Shown here: positions 7,241 through 14,813 of the stretch, one piece after another | Layout: every line of letters begins with the position of its first letter | Position numbering within the stretch: position 1 is the first letter of the stretch | NCBI RefSeq assembly: GCF_016899775.1 | Contig: NZ_JACJJE010000002.1 | Span: 1 to 64,000, forward strand | From: Pseudoflavonifractor capillosus | Lineage (GTDB): Bacteria; Bacillota; Clostridia; Oscillospirales; Oscillospiraceae | Direction: 5' to 3' | Length of the DNA: 64,000 bases | Translations under genes and position numbers: made by a program | Notes under the pieces: generated by a model | Databases searched by the model: none | Seen by the model: only the letters and a program-made list of their open reading frames with translations | What the model was told of the DNA's origin: nothing

Positions 7241-8188
7241 GTGTATATTGGAATTGATGTGGGAGGCACCAATCTGGTGGCCGGTCTGGTGGATCAGGAG
7301 GGGACCATTCTCCACAAATCCGCCTGCCCTGTGAATCGGAGCTGGTCCGCAGAGGAGCTGGTGTCCCAGCTGGCCCAGCTGTCCGTCCGTGCCGCTCAGG
7401 AGGGCGGCATCTCTCTGGAGGACGTGGAGGGCGCAGGCGCAGGCATCCCCGGTCTGGTGGACAATGAGGCGGGCATTGTGGTGAAAACGCCCAACATGCC
7501 CTTTCGGGACACCCCCTTCCGGGAGCTGTTTCAGCGGGAGCTGAATATTCCCGTCCACCTGGGCAACGACGCCGACTGCGCCGCCGCAGGGGAATACTGG
7601 GCCGGAGCCGCCAAGGGCTGCGACCCGGTGGTCATGGTCACCCTGGGCACCGGCATTGGGACCGGACTGGTGCGGGGTGGAAAGCTCTATACCGGCCTGG
7701 GCGGCGCGGGCATGGAGGCAGGCCATCTGATGACACACCCCAACGGCCTGCCCTGCGGCTGCGGCGGCCTGGGCTGCTGGGAGCAGTACGGCTCGGCCAC
7801 CGCTCTTATCCGCATGACCCGGTCAGCCATGGAGTCCTCCCCCAAGAGCCTGCTCTGGGAGGTGTGCGGCGGCAGTCTGGACCGGGTCGAGGGCCGCACC
7901 CCCTTCCAGGCAGCCCGGGCCGGGGATGAGACCGCCCTCCAGGTGCTGGAGGAATATCAAAAGGAGCTCTCCTACGGGCTGATCAGCCTGAGCAATATTC
8001 TCTTTCCCGAAGTCATCTGCCTGGGCGGCGGAGTGAGCAGCGCGGACAGCGACCTGCTGCTGGACCCTGTGCGGGAACTGGTCCATAAGGGATGCTTTGA
8101 CAAGGACCGTCTGCCCAAGGTGGTGCGGGCCAGCCTGGGCAACGACGCCGGCGTGGTGGGCGCCGCCATGCTGTGCCGGATGGCATAA
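7241..8188 (+). CDS. glcK: ROK family glucokinase
   Basis: A 315-residue sugar kinase that phosphorylates glucose with ATP. It has the N-terminal ATP-binding motif IGIDVGGTN, catalytic D110 in LGNDADC, the ROK motif EAGH (159-162) and zinc cysteines CGCGGLGC (172-179). No N-terminal HTH domain is present, so it is a kinase and not a ROK repressor. GTG start, 2 bases after hprK, so translation is probably coupled; GACGAGGAGGG at the end of hprK serves as the ribosome site. A terminator follows. Confidence 0.93.
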   Translation: MYIGIDVGGTNLVAGLVDQEGTILHKSACPVNRSWSAEELVSQLAQLSVRAAQEGGISLEDVEGAGAGIPGLVDNEAGIVVKTPNMPFRDTPFRELFQRELNIPVHLGNDADCAAAGEYWAGAAKGCDPVVMVTLGTGIGTGLVRGGKLYTGLGGAGMEAGHLMTHPNGLPCGCGGLGCWEQYGSATALIRMTRSAMESSPKSLLWEVCGGSLDRVEGRTPFQAARAGDETALQVLEEYQKELSYGLISLSNILFPEVICLGGGVSSADSDLLLDPVRELVHKGCFDKDRLPKVVRASLGNDAGVVGAAMLCRMA

Positions 8189-8217
8189 AGATCAGGCTAA
8201 ACACCAGAAAGCATAAA

Positions 8218-8255
8218 AGAAATCCTGTAACCGTTGTGGCTGCAGGATTTCTTTT
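8218..8255 (+). terminator. Intrinsic terminator of the hprK-glcK operon
   Basis: A 10-bp stem AGAAATCCTG/CAGGATTTCT with a 15-nt loop, followed by T's. Confidence 0.85.
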
Positions 8256-8479
8256 TGGCTTGGCCGGTTAAAATGGATATTTGGGATCGACGGGACCGTT
8301 GCAGGAGAATCACCCCACCGGCCTCCTGGCCGGCAGCGCTTTTGCACCGTACAAGCGTTTTCGCCGCAGGCGAAAACCTTGGCGCAGCTTTTGGGGTGGA
8401 TTTGCCCCAGCACCCGCCCCAGCGGTGAATTGTATTTCAGTGTATTAGAATACCATTTATATTTTCGATAAGGGAAAAC
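8256..8479. other. Non-coding gap with small hairpins
   Basis: No convincing reading frame. It contains short GC hairpins such as TTTTCGCC-GCAG-GGCGAAAA and a GGCC-rich inverted repeat near 8320, then turns AT-rich towards the tRNA terminator. No promoter or known RNA family was recognised. Confidence 0.5.
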
Positions 8480-8524
8480 AAAAAGTCCCTCGAAGTGCTG
8501 ATTTTCAACACTTTGAAGGACTCT
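8480..8524 (-). terminator. Terminator of tRNA-Arg
   Basis: On the minus strand, an 18-bp imperfect stem between AGTCCTTCAAAGTGTTGA and its partner, with a T-rich run after it, just downstream of the tRNA. Confidence 0.85.
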
Positions 8525-8529
8525 TTGAG

Positions 8530-8606
8530 TGGTACGCCCGAAGGGACTCGAACCCCCAACATTCAGAACCGGAATCTGACGCTCTATCCAATTGAACTAC
8601 GGGCGC
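8530..8606 (-). tRNA. tRNA-Arg (anticodon CCG)
   Basis: The minus strand reads as a complete cloverleaf. The acceptor arm is GCGCCCG with CGGGCGT (one G-U pair), the D arm contains AGTTCAATTGGATAGAGC, the anticodon stem TCAGA/TCTGA holds loop TTCCGGT with CCG, and the T arm contains GGTTCGAGTCC. The CCA end is encoded (8530-8532). CCG decodes the arginine codon CGG, which is used often in this GC-rich window. It has its own promoter and terminator. Confidence 0.96.
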
Positions 8607-8623
8607 TTATCAATCGCTCAGTT

Positions 8624-8652
8624 ATTATAGCAGGATTGCCGTGAGTTGTAAA
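8624..8652 (-). promoter_or_regulatory. Promoter of tRNA-Arg
   Basis: On the minus strand, TTTACA (8647-8652) and perfect TATAAT (8624-8629) with a 17-bp spacer, about 17 bp from the tRNA 5' end. Confidence 0.85.
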
Positions 8653-8799
8653 GTGTTATTTTCAATTTTTCTTTCTTTTTTCAAAGTCTTCTTGGAATAG
8701 CCGGCACGGAGTCAACTCCAGAATCGTTCCGGTGCCCTTTACTCCCGCCGGTTGATATGGTATGATAGATTGATTTTTATATTAAAAGGACGGTTTTCC

Positions 8800-10161
8800 A
8801 TGGACGGGTGGAAGAAAAACGCATCGCTTACACTGGAGATCACTGGTTATACGGCAGAGGGGATGGGAGTTGCCCGCTGGGAGGGCCGGGTCGTCTTTGT
8901 CCCCGGGACGATCCTGGGGGAGCGCTGGGAGGTCCAGCTTTTAAAGGTAAAGACTAACGTGGCCTGGGGGCGGGCCGTCCGCCTGCTGGACCCGTCGCCG
9001 GAGCGCGTGGAGCTGGACTGCCCCCTGGCGGGGCGGTGCGGCGGCTGTCAGTACCGGCACATGACCTATGAGGAGGAGCTGCGCGCCAAGCGGCAGCGGG
9101 TCCAGGACGCGCTGACCCGGGTGGGCGGAGTATCCCTGGAGCTGCCCCAGGTGCTGAGGGCGGAGACCCCCCTGCGCTACCGAAACAAGGTACAGTTCCC
9201 GGTGGCCCAGGAGAAGCGGGGGCTGGCGGTGGGCTACTACCGCTCCAGGAGCCACGACGTACTGGACGTGGACGACTGCCTGCTCCAGCCCGAGACTGTC
9301 ACCGCCCTGCGCCGCGCCTTTAAGGGCTGGATGGAGCGGTATCGGGTTCCCGCCTATGACGAGGGAACTTGCCAAGGCTTGATCCGCCACCTTTATGTGC
9401 GCACCAATCAGGCGGGCGAGGCCCTGTGCTGTGTGGTGGCCAATGGGACCCGCCTGCCCCACGCCCCCGAGCTGGTGCAGTCCCTCCGGCAGGCGGTGCC
9501 CACCCTGGCGGGGCTGGTGCTGAACACCAACACCAAGGACACCAACGTAATCCTGGGCCCGAACTACCGGACCATCTGGGGGCGGGATTTTCTGGAGGAG
9601 CGGCTGTGCGGCATGACCTTCCGCCTGTCCGTCCCCTCCTTCTTCCAGATCAACCGGGCCCAGACCGAGCGGCTGTACACCCAGGCCCTGGAATTTGCCG
9701 GCCTCACCGGCCAGGAGACAGTGTTGGACCTGTACTGCGGCATCGGGACCATCTCCCTGGCCCTGGCCCAGCGAGCCGGTCAGGTAATCGGGGCGGAGAT
9801 CGTCCCGGAGGCCGTGCAGGACGCCCAGGCCAACGCCGCCCGCAACCAGGTGGACAACGCCCGGTTCCTGTGCGGCGATGCGGGGGAGGCCGCCTTCCAG
9901 CTGGCCGCCGAGGGGATCCGCCCCCAGGTCATCTGCGTGGACCCGCCCCGGAAGGGGCTGGCTCCGGAGGTGCCGGAGATTCTGGCCTCCATGGAGCCGG
10001 AGCGCATCGTCTACGTCTCCTGCGACCCGGCCACCCTGGCCCGGGACGTGAAGCGCTTCGGGGAGCTGGGCTACCCGGCGGTCAAGGCCCAGGCGGTGGA
10101 CCTGTTCCCCCGGACCTCCCATGTGGAGACCGTCGTGCTGCTGCGGAAAGCGGCCCCATAA
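8800..10161 (+). CDS. rlmD: 23S rRNA (uracil-5-)-methyltransferase, RlmD/RlmCD type
   Basis: A 453-residue SAM-dependent enzyme of the TrmA/RlmD family; in Firmicutes, members (RlmCD) methylate U747 and U1939 of 23S rRNA. A TRAM domain covers about residues 5-65. Cysteines of a 4Fe-4S site are C74, C80 and C83 (CPLAGRCGGC). The SAM loop is VLDLYCGIGTISLALA, and the catalytic cysteine is C408 in SCDPATLARD. The start at 8800 has AAAAGGA 9 nt upstream; an open frame from 8752 adds 16 unlikely residues. Monocistronic. Confidence 0.93.
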   Translation: MDGWKKNASLTLEITGYTAEGMGVARWEGRVVFVPGTILGERWEVQLLKVKTNVAWGRAVRLLDPSPERVELDCPLAGRCGGCQYRHMTYEEELRAKRQRVQDALTRVGGVSLELPQVLRAETPLRYRNKVQFPVAQEKRGLAVGYYRSRSHDVLDVDDCLLQPETVTALRRAFKGWMERYRVPAYDEGTCQGLIRHLYVRTNQAGEALCCVVANGTRLPHAPELVQSLRQAVPTLAGLVLNTNTKDTNVILGPNYRTIWGRDFLEERLCGMTFRLSVPSFFQINRAQTERLYTQALEFAGLTGQETVLDLYCGIGTISLALAQRAGQVIGAEIVPEAVQDAQANAARNQVDNARFLCGDAGEAAFQLAAEGIRPQVICVDPPRKGLAPEVPEILASMEPERIVYVSCDPATLARDVKRFGELGYPAVKAQAVDLFPRTSHVETVVLLRKAAP

Positions 10162-10173
10162 CCGTTCCACCTC

Positions 10174-10217
10174 TCCGCCCTGTCTCCGCATTCTGTGGAG
10201 GCAGGGCGGATTTTCTT
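10174..10217 (+). terminator. Intrinsic terminator after rlmD
   Basis: The stem TCCGCCCTG/CAGGGCGGA is followed by TTTTCTTC. Confidence 0.85.
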
Positions 10218-10312
10218 CTCAGAAGCAGAAGCTGAGAGATCTCGGAAATAAAATTCCCCCTCTCCACGATAAATTCACAATTCCATGGTATACTCCCTCC
10301 AGGTGATGGCTT

Positions 10313-10981
10313 ATGAAACACATTTTAATCGTAGAGGATGAGCCGGATATCCAGGAGCTGCTGTGCGCCTACCTCCAGGACGCGGGGTATGGGACCGCAG
10401 CGGCCGGAGACGGGGTGGCAGCCCTGGAGCTGTTCCAGTCCCGTTCCTTCGACCTGGTGCTGCTGGACCTGATGCTGCCCAAGATCGATGGCTTTGGGGT
10501 CTGCGAGCTCATCCGGCGGCAGTCCCAGGTGCCTATTTTGATGCTCACCGCCCTGGATGGTGAAGGGGAGCAACTCCGGGGATTCCGGCTGAACATTGAC
10601 GACTATGTCACAAAGCCCTTCTCCATGCCCGTTCTGCTGGAGAAGATCCGGGTCATCCTCCGCCGGAGCGGCGGAACTGTGGAGGACGGCCCTCTGCGCT
10701 ACCGGGATCTCTCCCTGGATCTGGACGCCCGGGAGGTCCGCCTGGAGGGCCGCCCCCTGGAGCTAACCGCCCGGGAATTTGAGCTGCTCCACACTTTTCT
10801 GTCCGCGCCGGGCCGGGTGTTCACCCGGGAGATGCTGCTCTCCAAGCTGTGGGGCTATGACTTCTTCGGCGACGAGCGGGTGGTGGACAGCCACATCAAA
10901 AACCTGCGCCGCAAGCTGGGGCGGGACTACATCGAGACGGTGAGGGGGGTGGGCTACCGTGCTGCCAAGGAAGCTGAGTGA
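10313..10981 (+). CDS. OmpR/PhoB-family response regulator
   Basis: A 222-residue regulator. The receiver domain (1-115) has acidic pair E8/D9, phosphoacceptor D52 in LLDLMLP and the switch lysine in VTKPFS. The C-terminal winged helix (about 125-220) contains LTAREFELLHTFLSAPGRV and VDSHIKNLRRKLG. It overlaps the histidine kinase gene by 23 bp, the usual arrangement of a VanR/VanS-like pair. A TATACT -10 lies at about 10287; the -35 is weak. The regulon is unknown. The hydrolase downstream is a candidate, but that is inference. Confidence 0.93.
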   Translation: MKHILIVEDEPDIQELLCAYLQDAGYGTAAAGDGVAALELFQSRSFDLVLLDLMLPKIDGFGVCELIRRQSQVPILMLTALDGEGEQLRGFRLNIDDYVTKPFSMPVLLEKIRVILRRSGGTVEDGPLRYRDLSLDLDAREVRLEGRPLELTAREFELLHTFLSAPGRVFTREMLLSKLWGYDFFGDERVVDSHIKNLRRKLGRDYIETVRGVGYRAAKEAE

Positions 10982-12479
10982 GAGCCTCACCGCCCGGGTG
11001 TTTCTCATCACCCTGCTGATCCTGCTCTCCGCCGGGGCAGTCACCTTCGGGCTCATCGCCTGGGCCACCCCCAGCACCTACACCGCGGTGGTCACCGACG
11101 ACCTGACGGTCCAGGTGGACCAGCTGGTGGACCAACTGGCCGGGACGGAGGAGCAGAGCTGCGGCCCTCTGCTGGACCAGTTTATCCGCACCTCCGGGGC
11201 GGAGGCCATGCTGGTGGGGCCGGACGGCCGGATTGCCGACACCGGCTCCCAGCTGGCTGTCCAGTCGGTATATGAGGACAGCTCCCTGGTCATCACATCC
11301 GTCCAGGGGGATTCCACCGTCACCTATGACGCGGGAACCTCCCATACAGACGACACGGTGGCCGTCACCATGTCCGAGCAGGCCACCATCACTGCGGAGG
11401 TGCGCTTTGCTGGCCAGGAGGACCCCTATACCCTCTATGTCACCCCCCGGATGGAGGCGGAAAACCTGGCGGTCCGCGCTCTGGCCCAGATGGCCCCGTG
11501 GATTCTGCTGGTGCTGTTGATCTTTTCCCTGCTGTGCGCCCTGGTGTACTCCCGGTACATCACCCGGCCCATTGTACGCCTGAGCGGAATCGCCGGAAAA
11601 ATGGCACAGCTGGACTTTCAATGGGAGAGCGGCGAGAAGCGCAGGGACGAGATCGGCCGGCTGGGCCGCAGCCTGGACCAGATGGCCCGGAAACTGTCCG
11701 CCGCCCTCACCGACCTGGAGGGGGCCAACCGGGCCCTGCGGGGGGAGGTGGAGCGGGAGCGGGAGCTGGACCGGCAGCGAATGGCCTTCTTCAACGCCGC
11801 CTCCCACGAGCTGAAAACCCCGGTCACCATTTTGAAGGGACAGCTCTCCGGCATGCTGGAGGGGGTGGGGGTATACCAGGACCGGGACAAATATCTGCTG
11901 CGCTCCCTCCAGACCACCGGGCGGATGGAAAATCTCATTGGGGAGATGCTGGCCATCTCCCGGATGGAGTCCGGCGCAGCCGCCCTCCGGCAGGAGACGG
12001 TGGACTTGTCCGCCCTGACGGCGGAGCGGCTCCAGCAGGACGGGGAGCTGTTCCGCCAGCGGGAACAGGAACTGGTTTCCGCACTGACCCCGGGGGTCTT
12101 GGTCACCGGAGACCCCTCTCTGCTGGGCAGGGCGGTGGGGAACCTGCTCTCCAACGCTGCCCTCTACTCCCCCCAGGGGGCCCGAATTCGGGTGTGGTGC
12201 GGCTTCCGAGACGGCCGCCCCGCTTTGACGGTGGAGAACACCGGGGCCCGCATCCCGGAGGAGGCCCTGCCCCACCTGTTCGAGGCCTTCTACCGGACCG
12301 AAAACTCCCGGAACCGGAGCACCGGCGGCAGCGGTCTGGGACTCTACCTGGTGAAGATGATTTTGGAGCGGCACGGGGCAGAGTGTACCATTGAAAATAC
12401 GGAAGACGGGGTGAAGGTCACGGCACAGTTTTTACCCTGTCCCAGTCCTGGACTTCCCACGGAAGATATGGTACGATGA
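10959..12479 (+). CDS. Membrane sensor histidine kinase (VanS-like)
   Basis: A 506-residue kinase. TM1 covers about residues 13-36, followed by an extracytoplasmic sensor of about 140 residues and TM2 at about 178-198. HAMP covers about 199-250, then HisKA with H283 in AASHELKTPV. The HATPase domain has AVGNLLSNAALYS (N box), VENTGARIPEE (G1) and STGGSGLGLYLVKMI (G2). A GTG start inside the regulator gene makes the two translationally coupled. The signal sensed cannot be told from the sensor domain. Confidence 0.92.
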   Translation: MLPRKLSESLTARVFLITLLILLSAGAVTFGLIAWATPSTYTAVVTDDLTVQVDQLVDQLAGTEEQSCGPLLDQFIRTSGAEAMLVGPDGRIADTGSQLAVQSVYEDSSLVITSVQGDSTVTYDAGTSHTDDTVAVTMSEQATITAEVRFAGQEDPYTLYVTPRMEAENLAVRALAQMAPWILLVLLIFSLLCALVYSRYITRPIVRLSGIAGKMAQLDFQWESGEKRRDEIGRLGRSLDQMARKLSAALTDLEGANRALRGEVERERELDRQRMAFFNAASHELKTPVTILKGQLSGMLEGVGVYQDRDKYLLRSLQTTGRMENLIGEMLAISRMESGAAALRQETVDLSALTAERLQQDGELFRQREQELVSALTPGVLVTGDPSLLGRAVGNLLSNAALYSPQGARIRVWCGFRDGRPALTVENTGARIPEEALPHLFEAFYRTENSRNRSTGGSGLGLYLVKMILERHGAECTIENTEDGVKVTAQFLPCPSPGLPTEDMVR

Positions 12480-12519
12480 ATAAAACAAACTTGAAATGCC
12501 GAATTGGGAAGGGATACCT

Positions 12520-13149
12520 ATGGAGAAAGTCATTCTGATCCACGGCTCCGGGCACAAGGCGGCCAGCTGGAACGAGACGGTTCTTCACCTGGATTGCCGC
12601 AAGGACGTTCTGTGCCCCGAGCTCTCCTCCCTGTTGCTGGGGAAAGAGGCCAGCTACCCCAATCTCCGCGCCGCTTTTGGGGCGTACTGCGCCCAAGCCG
12701 GCGGTCCGGTCCACCTGTGCGGCCTCTCTCTGGGCGGCATTTTGGCCCTGGACTACACGCTGGAGCACCCGGAGGCCGTCAAAACACTGGTGCTGATCGG
12801 CACGCCCCACAAGGTTCCAAAGGCGGCCTTCGCCCTCCAGAACGTGGTGTTCCGCCTTCTTCCCCAGTCCACGTTTGCGTCCATGGCCTTTGATAAGAAG
12901 AATACCTTTGCTTTGGGAAATTCTATGAGAGATCTGGATTTCAGCGGCCAGGTGAGCGCTGTCCAATGCCCCACTTTGATCCTCTGCGGGGAGAAGGACC
13001 GGGCAAACATCCAATCCGCGCGCTTTCTGTCCCAAAACATCCGCGGCGCGCAATTACAGCTGATCGCCCAGACCGGCCATGTGGTGAATGAGGAAAACCC
13101 CAGTGCTTTGGCTGAACGATTGAATGAATTTTACTCTCTGTATTCTTGA
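12520..13149 (+). CDS. Alpha/beta hydrolase
   Basis: A 209-residue cytoplasmic alpha/beta-hydrolase fold protein: oxyanion region LIHGSGHKAASW near the start, nucleophile S70 in CGLSLGG, the acid in LILCGEKD and the catalytic histidine in QTGHVV. The ATG at 12520 was chosen, with GGAAGGGAT upstream, over the ATG at 12496. It begins 40 bases after the kinase and may be cotranscribed with the two-component genes; a strong terminator follows. The substrate is unknown. Confidence 0.85.
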   Translation: MEKVILIHGSGHKAASWNETVLHLDCRKDVLCPELSSLLLGKEASYPNLRAAFGAYCAQAGGPVHLCGLSLGGILALDYTLEHPEAVKTLVLIGTPHKVPKAAFALQNVVFRLLPQSTFASMAFDKKNTFALGNSMRDLDFSGQVSAVQCPTLILCGEKDRANIQSARFLSQNIRGAQLQLIAQTGHVVNEENPSALAERLNEFYSLYS

Positions 13150-13175
13150 GTACACCATGGATTTACAACAAAAAG

Positions 13176-13218
13176 AAGCGGCCCGCCGCGGGAAACACCA
13201 TCCCGCGGCGGGCCGTTT
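13176..13218. terminator. Intrinsic terminator after the hydrolase
   Basis: A very stable 14-bp stem GGCCCGCCGCGGGA and complement, with A's before and TTT after, lying between convergent genes. Confidence 0.85.
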
Positions 13219-13264
13219 CACTTGCAATTTCCTGTATTTTACACTCCACACAGACCATAGAGGT

Positions 13265-13786
13265 TTAAAGATAGCGCCTGACCCGCTTTCTATACTGCGC
13301 ATAGGCATCCCCGAACTGCTCCAGGCACCAGCGTTCCTCGGCAAGGATGATCCAGTGGGCGGAAATCTGAAAGATCAGAACCAGTCCCAGCAAGGGGAAA
13401 GACCGGGTCAGGAGGGCCATTCCTGCAAAGCAGATAAAATAGGCCACGTACATAGGGTTGCGGGAAAATCGGTAGACGCCGTTCGTATTCAGGCCAGACT
13501 CATCGGGGAAAGAAAACGCAGAGACGGACGCCGCACACAGACACAAGCCGACTAGATAGCAAATGATCCCGCACCAGAACAGAGCAGAAAAGTCCATGTC
13601 TACCCACAGAAACAGCAGGGACAAAAACAATCCGAGATTGGAGAGCTGGTAAATCACATAAGCGCACCGTTCCGCCCCCTGCATGGGAGCAAAGTATGCC
13701 GCCCGGGGGACCGCCTTGGGATTCAGCGCCAACAGAAGCCCAAATCGGAGGATGAAAAAAGGAATCAGCAACAGGAAGCCATTCAT
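13265..13786 (-). CDS. Isoprenylcysteine carboxyl methyltransferase-like membrane protein
   Basis: A 173-residue protein with four to five membrane helices and the C-terminal ICMT/PEMT signature: GVYRFSRNPMYVAYF, then EERWCLEQFGDAYAQYRKRVRRYL-type ending. In bacteria such proteins are small SAM-dependent methyltransferases of unknown substrate. GTGGAG lies 9 nt before the ATG at 13786; the ATG at 13792 (only 3 nt away) is the alternative. No functional link to the neighbours is visible. Confidence 0.8.
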   Translation of the reverse strand: MNGFLLLIPFFILRFGLLLALNPKAVPRAAYFAPMQGAERCAYVIYQLSNLGLFLSLLFLWVDMDFSALFWCGIICYLVGLCLCAASVSAFSFPDESGLNTNGVYRFSRNPMYVAYFICFAGMALLTRSFPLLGLVLIFQISAHWIILAEERWCLEQFGDAYAQYRKRVRRYL

Positions 13787-13952
13787 ATACATCTACTCCA
13801 CGGTTTGTCGTATACTGCCAATATGATTTTACCCCATTCCCGCAAAAAAGTCGATTCCCCCTATCTCCACACAAACCACACAGAACCTCCAACTTCTCTC
13901 CACACAGCCCTGGTATCCTTTCCCCATCCCAAGGAGAAAGGAACCAGATCGT

Positions 13953-14813
13953 ATGGAAATCAGCATTCAAAATGTCAGCATGACCTATCCCAACGGGAAA
14001 CAGGCGCTGAAGGACCTGAACCTGGACCTGCGTAGTCCCAGCCTTATCGGCCTGCTGGGCCCTAACGGGGCAGGCAAGTCCACCCTGATGAAGCTGCTGG
14101 TGGCCGCCCTGCTGCCCACCTCCGGCTCCATTCTGGTGGATGGGCAGCCCCTGGCCAAGGGGGAGCGGCAGCTGAAAGCCCGGCTGGGCTATCTGCCCCA
14201 GGACTTCGGGCTGTTCGACGAGCTCACCGTCACCCAGTTTCTGGACTATATGGCGGCCCTGAAGGGGCTGCGGGAGGCGAAAGCCGCCATCCAGCGTGCC
14301 ATTCAGGCCGTCAACCTGGAGGAGAAGGCAAGGGCCAAGATCCGCACCCTGTCCGGGGGCCAGCGCCAGCGGGTGGGCATCGCCCAGGCCCTGCTGGGGG
14401 ACCCCGCCTTCCTGATCTTTGACGAGCCCACGGTGGGGCTGGACCCGGAGGAGCGCATTCACTTCCGCAACCTGTTCTCCCAGGCCGCCCGGGACCGGCT
14501 GGTCCTGCTGTCCACCCACATTATCGAGGACGTGCAGTCGGTATGTGACCGCCTTGTGGTCATCCACCACGGCCAAATTTTATTTACCGGCACGCCGGAG
14601 CAGCTCATCCAGTCTGCCGCCGGCCACGTGGGGGTCTTCTGGGAACAGGACGCAGCCCAGGAGGAGGGGCTCCACATCACCGCCCGGGTGAACACCGGCC
14701 GGGGCGTCCGGTGCCGGGCGGTATCGGACATCCTTCCGCCCTTTGCAGAGCCCTCGGAGCCCACCCTGGAGGACGCCTACCTCTATCTCATCTCCCGGGA
14801 GGCGGTCCAATGA
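13953..14813 (+). CDS. ABC transporter ATP-binding protein
   Basis: A 286-residue ATPase with Walker A GPNGAGKST, Q-loop LPQDFGL, signature LSGGQRQRVG, Walker B FLIFDEP and H-loop STHIIEDV. The ABC domain ends near residue 225 and an extra C-terminal domain of about 60 residues follows. AAGGAGAAAGG precedes the ATG. Its stop overlaps the start of the permease-peptidase gene (ATGA), so the three genes 13953-17705 form one ABC-2-type complex. The cargo is unknown. Confidence 0.93.
   Translation: MEISIQNVSMTYPNGKQALKDLNLDLRSPSLIGLLGPNGAGKSTLMKLLVAALLPTSGSILVDGQPLAKGERQLKARLGYLPQDFGLFDELTVTQFLDYMAALKGLREAKAAIQRAIQAVNLEEKARAKIRTLSGGQRQRVGIAQALLGDPAFLIFDEPTVGLDPEERIHFRNLFSQAARDRLVLLSTHIIEDVQSVCDRLVVIHHGQILFTGTPEQLIQSAAGHVGVFWEQDAAQEEGLHITARVNTGRGVRCRAVSDILPPFAEPSEPTLEDAYLYLISREAVQ

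Noticed and set aside
10959-12479. Vancomycin-resistance sensor (VanS)
   Set aside because: The kinase architecture is VanS-like, but no vanHAX-type genes are present, so only the generic family call is justified.
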